From NCBI GenBank assembly GCA_025618425.1, contig CM046844.1, forward strand, positions 16,564,920 through 16,628,919: a DNA stretch of 64,000 nt, written 5' to 3'. The first letter of the stretch is position 1. Each line of letters begins with the position of its first letter. Source of the DNA: Heliocidaris tuberculata. Lineage: Eukaryota > Echinodermata > Echinoidea > Camarodonta > Echinometridae. Under the pieces are notes generated by a model. That model was not told the DNA's origin and made no database searches. It was given only the letters and a program-made list of their open reading frames with translations. This document shows positions 1 through 12,500 of this stretch, in pieces. Both the position numbers and the translations under genes were made by a program.

Positions 1-170
1 GCCTTATGGGCTGGCCACATTTATCTGGTAAGTTAGATTTTCAGTTAAAGGTGCATCCTACTATATGCCGTGTACTTGTGAGTATGCTTGTGGCTGTTAA
101 TAATAGGACAGCTCTGTGGTGTACCTTTTGTGAAAAATCTTGTTATCGTTATCGAACAAATGTGACCATT
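1..170 (+). repeat. dispersed repeat R5, copy 1
   Basis: This stretch matches 25903-26075 in the icmt gene over about 165 bases, with shared blocks GGCCACATTT and GTTAATA and a common end ACAAATGTGACC. The short open frame here is therefore repeat, not a gene. Confidence 0.6.
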
Positions 171-425
171 TTATGCCTGATGATAGGAAAAGGAAAATAC
201 ATTATCGAAAGTACAGGCATAATATGAAATGTCAAAATATTGGATCCCTTAATATCATTTACATGTCAGATTTATGTAGTAACTTTAAATTGTGGCAACT
301 TACAATGTAAGTTGTGATCAGACATTATGAAGCTAGAGAATTATTTTAGATATGGATAGAATCTGAAACGGATAAAATACTAGGAGATAGCTTACGTCCA
401 CTCTTCCTTATAATGATATTTACAG

Positions 426-639
426 AACAAGAGAGCACCAGGGAGCCCAAGCCCTATCCAGCGCATACATCTCTAGCGCCCTCGCTCGTCACCTGTCTTT
501 AACGAACACCCTCCAGGATCCGCTGACAGGTAAGGGGTTGAGACGGGGAAGCAAGTTGTCCGCCAGCATCAGACATCGTATGCAAGAGGGTAACGGACCC
601 TTTGTGGAACACTGCAAGGCCTTTGAAGCTAACTTCAGG
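426..639 (+). CDS. coiled-coil gene, first visible exon
   Basis: An acceptor (TTTACAG, ending at 425) and a donor (AGG|GTAAGT at 639/640) bound 71 full codons open in one frame. The peptide starts TREHQGAQALSSAYISS and ends VEHCKAFEANFR. It contains a basic patch (GKGLRRGSKL) and Leu-rich segments. The upstream 400 bases hold a repeat and no further exon that I can see. Confidence 0.7.
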
Positions 640-1094
640 GTAAGTGTTAGATGCGTCTACCAGGTGCAAATTTTATGCTCTTTGTACCTTGGGAGTGGGG
701 GTTGTAGAGTGCCATAGCACTGACTTCGATTTGCAAGACAATCTTTTGCTCCCTTGATTGGTAAATGGGTGTCGGTAAGAAGATATTTCTTGACTGCTTG
801 ATTACCTTAGAGCCATGGTAATATTCCTGTTCTGATGAACGGATAACTGGATGTGTTGTGGTGATAGTGATTTATTCAGACTTATATGATTATAAATAAG
901 CAGCAAGGGGGACCTACGACTTTAAGTTCTAACCAAGGGACTTTGTAATGAAGATTGACTAAGTGCTCTAGTGCATCAACTCAGATACATGTGTGTACAA
1001 GACAAAGCATTACTATTGAGCCATCACGCCTCAACAATATAGATGCATTATGTCGTTGTTGTTGTTAGTGGTGGTGTTGTAGTAGTTGTTGTTG

Positions 1095-1139
<45 letters not shown>

Positions 1140-1393
1140 ATAGTAGTAGTACTAGTAGTAGTAGCAGTAGTTGCAGTTATGAGTAGTAGTAGTAGTAGTT
1201 ACGTAGTAGTAGCAGTAGTAGTTAGTAGCTGTAGTCGTAGTAGTAGTAGCAGTTACGTAATAGTAGTAGTACATGTAGTAGTAGTATAATTTTGATTGTT
1301 ATTGTTGTTTTTGTTGTAGTAGAAGTAGAAGTATAATTGTGATTGTTGTTGTTGTTAGTAGTACTAGTAGTAGTAGCAGTAGTAGCAGTTACA

Positions 1394-1428
<35 letters not shown>

Positions 1429-4400
1429 TAATTTTGAGTTATTGTTGGTGTTGTTTTTGTTGTTAGTAGCAGCAAAATTTTGAGTGTTATTGTTGCTGTT
1501 GTTGTTTTTGTTGTTAGTAGCAGTAATTTTGAGTGTTTTTGTAGTAGCAGTAGTAGTATAATTGTGATTGTTGTTGTTGCTGTTGTTGTTGTTTTAGTAG
1601 TGGTAGTAGTAGTAGTAGAAGAAGTATAATTGCTAAAGTTGTTGTTATTATTATTGTATAATATGTATGACATTAATTTGAACTGCCTTTCAGCTTCTTC
1701 AGCATCGTATTCAGAAGATGAAGGAGCAGGTTCAAGAGATCCACAGGGATATCACCCGCAGGAAATGCTTGGCAAAGAAGGAAAAGGTATTAAAGGTTTC
1801 ACACATGATTGGGAAAATTTCCCAGATTTTGTGCTTTAATTGACAATTCCATTGCTCACAAATTCATTCAAATCACTTCCAGAGACCTTTATGTTCACCA
1901 AAAGTTTTGTTAATTACTAGTGTATGATTAGTTTATGTCAAATAATGTTAATTTCTTACTGCAAAAAGACCTTAATTACTCATTACCTAAAATGACAGTG
2001 GAAGGGATTTGAATTTCCAATCATTACATATTTTTATATTGTTCAATTTCTTACTCTGATTACATTCCTAACTTCAACCCTAGATCTAACCATCGATCTC
2101 TACCAGTGGATAAAGCAACGCCGTCTACGTTTGATGCGACTGGTCGCCATGTTTTGGCTCGCAGAAAAACACCACCACTGTACTGTTTCAATACAATTTT
2201 ATGCATATTTAGAATCAAATAATTCAGCACTGTGAAGTCTTTTCCATGAATTAACTGCAAAATTAGGCAAAACAAGTGTACCCTTACAAAATCTAAAGGC
2301 AATTTAACGTGACAATCACTATAATGTCTTTTTAAAATAAAAAATCAAATCATGTATCTTTTGAATAGGAGTACACTGGAATCGTACTCAGCAGACAATG
2401 TCCCGCGTTATGTCCCACACGGTCCCACGTACTGTGTTTGAGACAAAGCTCCTAATTTTGGTTGTGGGGCCGCATCACCTGCTCGCATAGAGCCGTGCGT
2501 ACGATGCTATAACCACGTGGATAGAGATCAATGGATTTAACACTGCCTGACACTAACGTGAAGCAAATGTCACCAGAGCATACATGTGTGTAGGATCGCT
2601 GTTTTTTTTATTATAACATACGTCTCTGTGTGTCTCCGTGACCTACGAATTTTTATATCATTCATTCTCAGGTGACGGACGTCCTAGATGAATGCAGTCA
2701 AGTTGAAATCCAGATCAGTACTCACACTGCTACCCTAGAACACATGAAGGTTATCTTTCAAAAGGTAAACATCTGCTGTTGAAAATAGAACTTCTTCAAG
2801 TGTAGGAAAATAGTATTTTATACCACCAAAGATATTAAAAAGCATCCCTCTTACACTTAAAAAGTTACATCGTATTGTTCGGTTTCAAAAAACAGAAAGA
2901 AATCAGTAATGTCTTTGAAGTCAGTAATATGCCTATATTTGATCATTTTTTTTCCTTGCCATTTTGTTTGGTGTAATATCTGACAAATTTTAGAACATGA
3001 ATTCCAGGGTTTTAGCCTTTTTTGAAAGAGCTGTGTTTCCTCAAATGATTCAGTATTTATAGTCTTACATTTAGTCTCCCTTATGTTCTATTCAGCCACG
3101 GGGCTGAAAAAAAGCTGAATAACACTCTGTGGTAAATTATATGAGATAGTATAATGCACCTCACATTTCTATATGTTATAACACACAGATTTGTGAGTAG
3201 GCCCAGTGGGTCGTTGTTGCATGATGCTGTTTTCAACCCCCCTGGAAAAGGAACAAAATTGCCTCTTGCCATTCAATTTCATCAAAGTTTTACCCCCATG
3301 TTTTTCTGACATGGGTGATCAAGGCCCTGTTTCATAAAACTTGTCATCAGTAACAACTGCCTCATTTCTATGACAAATTTGCTCTCAGCCATTCAGATTC
3401 AGGGATCTCAGTAGCTTGTAACAGTTATTGTAACTTGCTGTTGATAACAAGTTTTATGAAACGGGGCCCTGACATATATGCTCCAGCGACGATTGCTTCG
3501 TGCTTTATTTCGTCAAAGATAAAGGGTTTTAGGTTCGGGTTAGGTTTAGGGTTATGCTTAAAGGTGTCGTGGTTGATCCAGGGTTGAATTTAGGAATTCA
3601 CTTGTGGCAGGAGCATGTGTCATACAACCAGTTGAACAGGGTTTGACTGTCTGTACTCTTGTTGGTAGAGATAGAATAGAAAAGACATTTAAAGATAAAG
3701 TTGAGTTCTGGTCATGAGCTTGAATTGTGAAAGAAACTGTATTAAAGCAATTGGGAAAGGTTGATTATATAGCACATAAGAATTGGTGTATGCTGTAAGG
3801 TTTTGGAATCACTAAAATGATAAGAAATGATAAGAATTTGATTCAATCCTGCTGAGAGTCACATGCACTGCACACAGAAATGTGTATATGGGACTATACT
3901 ATACACAAATGTTCGGCCTGAATATTTCAGCTGTTTCTAGTCATATTTCAGATGTTTCTGGTCTCATTTCAGATATGAGAGCATTTGAAGAGCAATCTTT
4001 TTCAGGGGATGTTTCTACAATGATGTTCTTCCAAACTGACATATAAAAGGAATGAGAAAGCTCACAAATTATTTGTCACCTTTCCCAGAACTCAAGATTC
4101 CCTTTAAGAGGCTACGGTTGATATGGCAAGACTTACATGTACCGTGAATCATTTGCATCTTTGAACAGATATGGCAGGAGATGCTGGATAGGGTGTCAAA
4201 CGAGCAGGAGATTTATCAGACTCAGCTGAAAGACATGAACTACCTCAAACAGGAGAACAGTCACCTAGCAACCATCGCTAGGCAGATAGCACCCTACATC
4301 ACTTCCATAGATGCTGTCACCAAGCAGATTGACCCAAGGTACTGGCATGAACTAAGTTCTCCTTTAACCCTTTTGAGACAATAGCCCATATTTTGTGATT

Positions 4401-7400
4401 TGGCACAATAACTTTTGATTCAGAGCCCTAAAGGCTATTCCTACATGAATGAGTAGAGAGAGCAAACATTTCTGCACACACTGTGTCATTTTTGTTGCAT
4501 GACCGCATTGCGTTAAATGCCATAAATTTAAAAAATGAAAATAAGCTTTAAAATCTGTAAATTGGCAATATGTTTAGAGATTCAGATGTCTAGACAAATT
4601 TGTCCGCGCATTTCGAACCGCTGCATGTCACGCCACACCACTTTCTGACTTTTTTCTTTCAAGTCTTGCACATATTTTGACACCAAGTCAGCAAATATTG
4701 GTCATACCGTTACCGAGTCATATGATCTTTTGTGACCTCCTGTCAGCCCGAAAATGGAGAATTTCTGAGTTATGTGTACAAAACGAATGAGAGACTGCAA
4801 TTCCTCATGTTCCTCCTCTATCACCTATAATTTCTTCTTTAAAGTGTACCAATCACCAAAAAATATTTTTCTCTGTATATTAGGGGATCCATATTGCTGT
4901 ACTATATTCAAAATTTGAGCTTCAAATGTTGATTCTATAAAGAAATATTGCAAGTTGGAATACACTCCCAATAGACAAAAACAGTGAATTGCGAGGAGAC
5001 TTGTCGATGCACCCACAAACTTGCATAGAATAATGGCAGGGGATGTAACCAGTTGAATTCATGAGGTCCTGTTTTAACAAAATAAGCGTTGGATGTGTCT
5101 TTGGCGTGATATGTCAATGTGTCATGATGATACAGATGTCTCTGTGTAAAGTGCCTTGCCCTAAACTTAGTTGTGATTTTCTTTACACTGTGTTTGATGT
5201 CAGGTACATGGCATGCTGAGTATTTTCTTTGTATTTTCACTTCCACTTGAAACAGGAGAGCAACGGGAAATGATGAGAAACGCGACGTGACTAGATGACA
5301 TCGTCTGTCTCCCTCTCTGTTGTCACTTTGCATGTTTTTTGATGCCTTGACTTGACTATATCCATTCCATGTACCACTACTTTGCCTGTGTGTGATTTGC
5401 GACTAATAACACGTGTGTTTGAGGCTGCTACCAATAACAACCATCGTCTCCACGTAAAGCAGCATGGTATGTGTTTTTTTATCGGTTTCATTTTAAGTTA
5501 AAAGGGAAAGGGTGAGCCTCTATTTATAATTACATGTTAAAGAAAAGTTAAGTTCTGGGAAAGGTGAGAAATAATTTGTGAGCTTTCTCATTCCTTTCAT
5601 GTCAGATTTGAAGAACATCCACACTAGAAATTTCCCCTGAAAATGATTCCTCTTTCAAATGCCCTCATATTCGAAATATGACAAGAAATTGCTGAGATGT
5701 TCTTGCCGAACTTTCATGCAATATTTGTGTGCAGTCCCATATACGCACTTCTGTGTGCAGTGCACATGTTTTTTTTAGCGAGATTGGGTCAATTCCTTAT
5801 CATTTTGATGATTCTAAAACCTCACATTATACACCAGTCCTTGTGTAGACATGATCAACCTTACCCAATTGCTTTGACGCAGTTTCTTTCACAATGTATT
5901 CTGCATGACCAGAACTCAAATTTATCTTTAATGTGATATGTTATGGGGATGTTATATAGTGTATGCCATGTTTTTGATTGATCCATCGTTTTTTCCTTTT
6001 TTTTTTTAATTCTGAGAAGATAAAATGGCAAGTGTATACTTCTCATACTGTGGAATTCATGAAGTTTCATGTTTGTCAGCGTGAAAGTTTAAGCAGGAAA
6101 TATATCTTCTTCCTGTTTTTCCTCTGCCGGCTAATCTTTTTTTTCTTTAAAGAATCACTCTCGCTTAATTTTGCAGCAATTGTTCCAGTACTATACAGTA
6201 TCATGTACATGTAGATAGGATGTAATATTTTTCCTCCAATTGCCCCTTTTTAGTTCCCTTTAGCAGCATTTTGCAAAAATTTGAAGAATTTGAAATTTGT
6301 TATATTGCTCACTGACATAATAATGCTCTGTTTAGATGTTTGTTTCAATAACATGCTGTGAAAGCATCATCAAGATGAAGGTTATCAATGATTCATTAAT
6401 TAATGGCCGATTTACCTGGGTTCTGACTTATTTTTTTCTCCTTCTCTGCTGTCATTACAGATCTAGATCAACAAGTCCACATGAGAGTGAGGATGAAGCT
6501 ACAGATGGCAGCCCTGTGCATGTCTCAAAGCTTGTACTTAACAATAAAACAGAGAGCAGCATCCAAAACACCGATCCTACCAAGAGCATAGACGGGGAGC
6601 CCGATACAAACCCTAGCCAGTGCCTCTTGTCACCTGATGGCAATACTGACACATCACATGACACTCTCAGCACTGTGTCACATGATGCATGTAGATCACA
6701 TGACACACCATTCCCAGGAGATGGGGAGGAGCTGAAGCAGGGACCGTGTCGGTCCTTGAGCGAGCAAGAGGAGTTTGAAAGGCTGAGGGCGAAGAAGATT
6801 GTCATGGATGCCATTTTGTCTGAGCAGTGTAAGGAAGCCCTGAAAGAGACCTGTGTAACCAAAGGTCAGGAGCCTGACCTTTCTTGCAGAAGGCCACAAG
6901 CTAGCAAGGGTGTGGAGGAGACCCAGAAAGGCTTTGATGCTGAAAGGGGCTTGAAAGCAACCAAGCTGGACCCTGAATGTCCATCTTGCGGAACCATTCA
7001 AAGGCCACAGTCTGGCAAAGGTTTGGAGGAAAAAAAGAAATATGTAGATGAGGATAGGCATGTGAAAGTAACCAATGGTCTGGACAACGACTATTCTTGT
7101 GGAAGCAGTCAAAGACCACTTGCTGTCAAGGGTTTGGAGGAACCACAGAAATGCTGCAATGCTGATTTGCTGTTGAAAGTTGCGGATGTCACAGGAAACA
7201 GTCATGACTTGGGGATTGTGAAACGGAGGGTGAAACATGAGAGACATGCTGACGAAGGGATCGTCCAGACGACGGTGACTGAAGCCGATGCTGAAGAGGG
7301 TGGTGTTTCTGTGAGTTCCCGTGTGAAACGATTCAGCTTGAGTGACGATCAGGTGGAAACGGCTCAGAAGCAAGCCGGTGCATGTCCTGGGTCACCATGC

Positions 7401-7646
7401 CCTCCGAGGGCTACGAATGATACAAAGCGAGTGGTCATCAAACGGAATGATGCAGAAGTGAAGCAGCGATCAGTCATGAGCGTTACGGTAACCACATCAG
7501 AAGACAACACCACCTGTACACCCACCATTGGTAATAGTATGGAACATTCAAAACGACCAATAACGGATGAAACAGAGAACGTGGTATGGAGGGTCAGGAA
7601 TCGAAGAAAATTAAGGGAACAAGCTAACCTGGCCAAGGATTCGTGA
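426..7646 (+). CDS. 3' part of a multi-exon gene, unrecognised coiled-coil protein
   Basis: Five exons on the + strand join in frame: 426-639, 1694-1786, 2672-2764, 4169-4338 and 6461-7646. Every visible junction has AG before and GT after the exon, and phases agree (0, 0, 0, then 2 with split Arg AG|A). They encode about 584 residues. The first part (about 190 residues) is rich in Leu, Gln, Glu and Lys in heptad-like spacing and looks like a coiled coil. The rest is a polar, probably disordered Ser/Thr/Glu/Lys-rich tail. No catalytic motif, signal peptide or membrane segment is seen. The first visible exon opens in phase 2, so the start codon lies upstream of the window. I do not recognise the family. 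A centrosomal, cytoskeletal or nuclear scaffold role would be a guess from composition only. That it is a real gene is well supported; its function is unknown. Confidence 0.75.
1060..1665. repeat. trinucleotide (GTA/GTT)n array in an intron
   Basis: About 600 bases of imperfect GTA, GTT and GCA triplets. Long poly-Val, poly-Ser and poly-Thr frames on both strands are artefacts of the triplet. It lies in the intron between exons ending at 639 and starting at 1694. Confidence 0.9.
1694..1786 (+). CDS. coiled-coil gene, exon 2 of those visible
   Basis: The exon is 93 bp, 31 codons, phase 0 at both ends. The acceptor is a pyrimidine-rich CTTTCAG and the donor AAG|GTATTA. The peptide LLQHRIQKMKEQVQEI is strongly helical and charged, as expected of a coiled coil. 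It lies just after the trinucleotide array in the preceding intron. Confidence 0.7.
1787..2671 (+). other. intron, nothing recognised
   Basis: AT-rich intron sequence between two 93-bp exons. I see no repeat or coding segment in it. Confidence 0.5.
2672..2764 (+). CDS. coiled-coil gene, exon 3 of those visible
   Basis: Again 93 bp and phase 0 at both ends, with acceptor TTCTCAG and donor AAG|GTAAAC. The peptide runs VTDVLDECSQVEIQIS to KVIFQK. Two consecutive 31-codon, phase 0 exons fit a protein that grew by heptad-repeat exon duplication; this is inference. Confidence 0.7.
3323..3470. mobile_element. MITE family M1, copy 1
   Basis: A 148-bp element whose ends are inverted copies: GGCCCTGTTTCATAAAACTT at the left, and AAGTTTTATGAAACGGGGCC at the right. 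A second, near-identical copy is at 29292-29438 and a truncated one at 21848-21965. There is no coding capacity. It lies in an intron of the coiled-coil gene. Confidence 0.75.
3688..4108 (-). mobile_element. MITE family M4, copy 1
   Basis: About 420 bp with terminal inverted repeats built on TTAAAGATAAAGTTGAGTTC and its complement. It matches 5537-5932 in inverted orientation and 20573-20832 in part. It ends about 60 bases before exon 4169-4338. Confidence 0.65.
4169..4338 (+). CDS. coiled-coil gene, exon 4 of those visible
   Basis: The exon is 170 bp, from acceptor TTGAACAG to donor AG|GTACTG, leaving phase 2. The peptide (IWQEMLDRVSNEQEIYQ ... KQENSHLATIARQIAPYI ... KQIDP) is a predicted coiled coil that ends with a Pro. 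The split Arg codon is completed by the first base of the next exon. Confidence 0.72.
4838..5022 (+). mobile_element. MITE family M3, truncated copy
   Basis: It starts with TTTAAAGTGTACCAATCACC, the terminus shared with 26566-26892 and 37649-38025. Similarity fades near 5022 and the right terminus is missing. Confidence 0.6.
5537..5932 (+). mobile_element. MITE family M4, copy 2
   Basis: Inverted relative to the copy at 3688-4108, with ends TTAAAGAAAAGTTAAGTTCT and CCAGAACTC...TCTTTAA. The two copies flank exon 4169-4338 and could pair in the transcript. Confidence 0.65.
6461..7646 (+). CDS. coiled-coil gene, last exon: polar tail with three degenerate repeats
   Basis: The exon follows a polypyrimidine tract and CATTACAG and reads to a TGA at 7644-7646, giving 394 residues after the split Arg. 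It begins SRSTSPHESEDE, an SR/SP-rich acidic start. Three imperfect repeats of about 34-38 residues follow (starting near 6880, 6982 and 7093). Each has a Ser-Cys, an RPQ or RPL, then GLEE or GVEE and a later Lys-Val or Lys-Ala. The end is basic (VWRVRNRRKLREQ). Composition is low in hydrophobics, so the region is probably disordered. The open frame upstream to 6336 is intronic read-through, not coding. Confidence 0.75.
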
Positions 7647-7705
7647 TCGCAATACATCACTCAGTTGATAGAGTAACTACATGTATGTGCCTTCAGATGT
7701 TTATC

Positions 7706-7711
7706 AATAAA
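7706..7711 (+). terminator. poly(A) signal AATAAA of the coiled-coil gene
   Basis: A canonical AATAAA lies 60 bases after the stop codon, followed by an A-rich and then T/G-rich stretch. This fits a short 3' UTR for the gene ending at 7646. Confidence 0.65.
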
Positions 7712-8782
7712 AAAAATAACTTATTGATTTCATGTTGTCAATTTGAGGAAAATCATTTTACAATATAGATCTTTTTAGATTCCATATAATGAAAGGACAT
7801 GTTTGTGATATCAGTTCTGTTTATTTATTCATCTGGCACCATTTCACTGATTCTGTTCCATCATGTTAGGTGGAAGGATCTTTTTTTTCCAAGAGCAAAG
7901 GATGTTTAGACCTGAAAATACAATTGAGAGATAGAATAAATTCCAAAATGATTTTAATTGATTGCCAGTCACTGGTATTGTAGTTAACCGTTATCACTTT
8001 CAATGCAAATAGTTTATTGAGCTAATTCTTAGCTAATTAGTGTATTTTTCTGTCAAAACTAAACTGTACTTTTTAATACTTCACTCTTGCCTTGATAGTG
8101 GTTAATCTGTACTTTCCTTGAAATAGTACTATGGGATAATTTAAGTAAAGAGACTGTATGCTGTATGTTATATGTGTATTTTTACAATACTGGAGAGATT
8201 TTGGCTCAGAAAATAAAAATGTTGATAATTTCCACCGTCTTTTTAAGTATCTTGCTAATTTTTTCAGGAAATCTTACTGACATATACAGGAGATAGTAAA
8301 GAAAACATCGGGTCAGAAATGAAACAGGTTTCCCGATTTTGCAGTTTTTTTTCACTCAAAATACCCCATTTGAATGGGTAATTTTTGTACAAATTTTAAA
8401 TACTCTACGTATTTTCAATTCTTTTTCCTTGCCAGGGTCCATATTAAACGGATGAAAAAACAATTACATGTATTCAAAATTGCATCGAATGCCAAAAATA
8501 ACCAGTTTTTAAAACGTAAACGTTTGTTTCTCTTGTTGTCCACCCTATATTAGAGTAACAAATGTTACACCACAATGTTGAATGAGGACCAAAGAAATAT
8601 CCAGGATGAATGAAACTTCCAGTTTGAAGAACTCGATGAATAATAAAAGTATAACAAGAATGCATCTTAAATATTATGAATCTGTAAAAGCTGCTGCCTG
8701 CTAAACTTATTAAATTTTTTGGTGTCCATGCCATCACACGTGTTTATAGGGATTTTGTGGTGGCCACAGTTACATCAGTATA
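7712..8782. other. intergenic, nothing recognised
   Basis: AT-rich sequence after the poly(A) signal. No exon, RNA gene or repeat is evident. Confidence 0.5.
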
Positions 8783-9839
8783 TGTATAGTCTGGTTCACT
8801 ATGTAAGAAAATGGGCTTTCGTTCAAAATTTTTGGAGATTAGCAAAACTATACATTTTTATAATCGTTAGAACATGGGAAATTCAAAAATTGATGTTGGC
8901 ATTTGCACAAATCACCGGCATAGCGGCCATTTTGGATTTTCAAAATGGCTGCTATGTGTAACTAGTACTGAACAAATTAGAAGATATTTTTTTAACAGAG
9001 CCTCATCTTACCTTGTATGTATCATCATATTAAAGGGCATTAAATTTTCTACAACATGATACCACATTTAATGGGTTTGGTGATGATTTGCGATACGATT
9101 CTTGGCCAAGAATGTGATTGTTTACATAATTTTTTACAAATATGAATTTCTTCAAAATACGTATTTCTCATTATTTCAAAAGTTATTTTCACTAATTAGT
9201 TCAGACTTTTCAGAAAACTGCCCATATGTATGGTTAATTACAAGTTAAAATTACAAGTCAATTGCTTATAAAACAAAACAGTTATAGCGCTCTAAAGTTG
9301 ACACTTTGATATTAGCTAAAGTAGAGAATCGATAACAAAAGTGGTTACTAAGTGCTGCCTTCCCCCTGACAATGGTAACATTGGGAGACGTGAAATTGAT
9401 TATTTCGGTAGTACATGCTATTGTCATGAGGATGAATATTTTAATAGGAAGTGTGATGTCAGATGATTCAGTACGATCATGTTTTAGTGATATACAATTA
9501 GTTCCCGTTACTATGATACAAATGTGCCTAATAACCGATGATATGTGTTGAGAAATAAAAAGGCTAACTGTCCAATAATGTATATGAGGAAACTTAGTTT
9601 TAAGTGATAATCACGATTCACACTCCAACACACGTATATAATAGATTATAGGGTACAGAACTTGCGCCCCTACATGTCCATCCCTTCCCCTCCCCCTTTC
9701 TGTTTTTAAAACGAGACAAATTGGTACAAAGTAATATTCATAAAATACTTTGGATAATGGTAAAAAAAATCAATGAGCCTTGACAAATCATTAAAATCTC
9801 ATGGTTACTGGAAAAATATCTGCCAATGCCTTACCCTTC

Positions 9840-10060
9840 TCCCCCCCCCCCCACCCCCTTTCCCTCTAAAATTTAACTTAAAACAATACCTACAAGTATT
9901 ATTGGTACAAGGAAGCAATTTAGGCCATCAGTGAAATAACATGGGACCTGTATTCACGTGATAGACAAGATTTACACTCTAAAACATGTAGATACTTGGT
10001 GGTGGGGTTCAAAACTTGCGCCCGCACCCCCTCCCCCCCCCCCCCCCCCCCCCTCAGTTG
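9840..10060. repeat. C-rich homopolymer tracts
   Basis: C-runs at about 9840-9853 and 10029-10053 lie between G- or C-rich segments. They create artefactual poly-Pro and poly-Gly frames. Confidence 0.8.
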
Positions 10061-10125
10061 TACAGGGAGGACATATTGATACCATACAGTTTTTACCATC
10101 AATCCAAGTTTGGTTGACCCCTAAA

Positions 10126-10335
10126 ATTGGGTCCCCTGTAACATTTCCAAGCGCTTTCAATATTAAAACGAGCATAGTCTTACGAGGTGGGGAGGGGTGG
10201 GGGCTAGGGGCTGAAAGTAAATTGGGTCCCCTGTAACATTTCCAAGCGCTTTCAATATTAAAACGAGCATAGTCTTACGAGGTGGGGAGGGGTGGGGGCT
10301 AGGGGCTGAAAGTAAATTGGGTCCCCTGTAACATT
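10126..10335 (+). repeat. tandem 95-bp duplication
   Basis: Two exact or near-exact 95-bp units start at 10126 and 10221, and a third, truncated one at 10316. Each starts ATTGGGTCCCCTGTAACATT and includes a G-rich GGTGGGGAGGGGTGGGGG run. The near identity points to recent duplication. Confidence 0.9.
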
Positions 10336-11589
10336 CGGGCAAGAGACGTCAGCCCCCCCCCTCCTCCCCCCCCCCCCATGGCTCAGTTGTAGATAAAGTT
10401 CATCGGTTGGTCTCAATCAGCGCATTTCACGCCTCTCTATTAAAATTTTGACTTTCTTTATTTCAGCATTGCAAAAATCTTTTGCCACGAAAGATCCTTT
10501 TAAACTTAGGTGACGTTTTGAGTAAAAAGTGATTTAACACAATATTTCTTGCTACCACTGTTTATCTTATATTTTTTCAAAATTGTCTTACTTAAGCTTT
10601 ACTATTTACCTTAAATAGAAGAACTGAAAGCAAAACAAAAATGTGACCTTTCGAGATTTTTTCTCTGTTTTTGTACAAAGTGGCTAAAACGCAATATTTC
10701 ATATTATATTTGTATATCTTTATTTCTCCTTATTTATGTTATTAAGCTTTTACTATTTACCTTAAAAAGCAGAACTGAAAGTAAATAAAGTTTAAAAAAA
10801 ACAACAATATGACATATAGGAAATGAGCATTTTAAAGGTTGTGAGCTGTCTGTGCTGTAATGGCGTGATCCTACATGTATACAACTGTAATAGATTGGCC
10901 TAACTGGAGTGCCCTAAAACGTCTTTGGGCCAAGTAAAGTATGTAATAAATATTTGTTGTACTGTAAAATACAATTATTTAGTTTGCACATGCTGGTCGA
11001 CATATTAGAACAGGAAGTCTGTCTCTAGTTTGATACAGTATAATTGAGTATATAGTAGGTTACAATAATACAGCTAAAGAACTGCACTTGGTATTTAATT
11101 CAAGGGGTAGTTATCCGGGGGAGGGGGGGGGGGGCGGACTAGTGATGATAGTCGATGGGAAAGTTCGTAGACTGAAAAACAAAAGTCGTTAAAAGTGACT
11201 TTATTCATTTGCATTCAGTTGTTTTTCAACCATATATCTTGCTTTATAGGTCTGTTATTAGAGGGTCTTTTTTCTGAATCAATATTCAGATAGAAAAGGG
11301 ATAATAAAAGAAGAAGAAATTACAAATGATCTACAAAGAAATAAAATCAAATTGCTGTTTTTCATTCAAATTGTACAAAAATATAATTTCTTGCCTGAAG
11401 AGAAGAAAATTAGAAACCAAAATATAGCATGACTGTATAATTTTTCTAAACTTGAAATTTGTCTGAGGGCTCCTAGCGCCCCAAATGCTTAAAGTGAAGG
11501 AAGAATCAAGATTATAAGTTTGTGATAGCACCAAATATTTCCCTTATCAAGGAAACATAAACATCATATTTCATGTAGTTTTTTATGTT

Positions 11590-12500
11590 GACCATATAGA
11601 GAAAGGGCAAAATATGCATTTTATGTCGGTCATTTTGAAGATTCCAAGATGGAAGCCACATGAAGCGTTGAGATGGGAACTCTAATGACGTCACCAATAT
11701 TTTTCCTGACCCTGGAAACATGGTATTAGAATATTCCAATATGTTTCTAGGCTGCCTTGAAGCAGAGATAGGGCAATATAATATTTCATGGCGGCCAATT
11801 TGAAAATCCAAAATGGCCGCCATATGCGATGAAGCGTTGGGAGTAGAAGTCTAGTAATGTCACAGATTCTTTTCTCTACCCAAGAAACGTAGGATTAGCA
11901 TATTTCATTCAGTTTCTACGTTGAAATGAAGCCGACGTAGGGGAAAAAATGTATTTGTGGCGGCCACTTTGAAAATTCAAAATGGCCACCATGTCCAATG
12001 AAGCGTTGAGATTGGAAGTTTAATTATGTCACTAATCGTTTTCCTGACCCAGGAAACAAAGTACTAGCATATTCTGTTAAGTTGCTATTGGTTGACTTGA
12101 ATATATATATACATACATACATATATATGTGTGCCATTTTTAAAATACAAAATGGCCGCCGTGTGCGATGACGCATTAAGATTAGAAGTCTAAATATGTC
12201 ACCCATTGTTTTATCGACCAAGAAAAGGATTATAATATTTTTGCTAAGTTCCTAGGTTGACCAGAAGCAGAGAGGAGGCAACTTATATATTACACGTATG
12301 CCATTTTGAAAATCCAAAATGGCCTCCATATGCGAGGAAGCGGTAGAAGAAGATGTCTAGATGTCACCATTTGTTTTCTGCACCCATAAATAGTAGGACT
12401 GGCCCATTTCATTACGTTTATACCTTAAAAAGAAGCTGAGATAAGGCAAATTATGTAATTTATGGCGGCCATTTTGAAAATCCAAAATGGCCACCAAGCC
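11590..12500. repeat. tandem ~170-bp units with GGCGGCCATTTTG hairpins
   Basis: Hairpin cores (GGCGGCCA...TGGCCGCC around AAAATCCAAAATGG) occur near 11626, 11790, 11959, 12129, 12299 and 12465, a spacing of about 165-170. They are followed by GATGAAGCGTTGAGA and GTCAC blocks. Units are diverged from each other, so the array is old. Confidence 0.75.

Noticed and set aside
1086..1673. Poly-Val and poly-Thr proteins
   Set aside because: Both are translations of the GTA/GTT microsatellite on opposite strands.
6336..6460. ATG at 6336 as the start of a 436-residue protein
   Set aside because: The segment before 6461 ends in a polypyrimidine tract and AG, and the upstream exon's split Arg codon fits the acceptor at 6460.
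6455..7373. Minus-strand frames of 135 and 225 residues
   Set aside because: They are shadows of the last exon of the coiled-coil gene, which has matching splice phase and codon structure on the plus strand.
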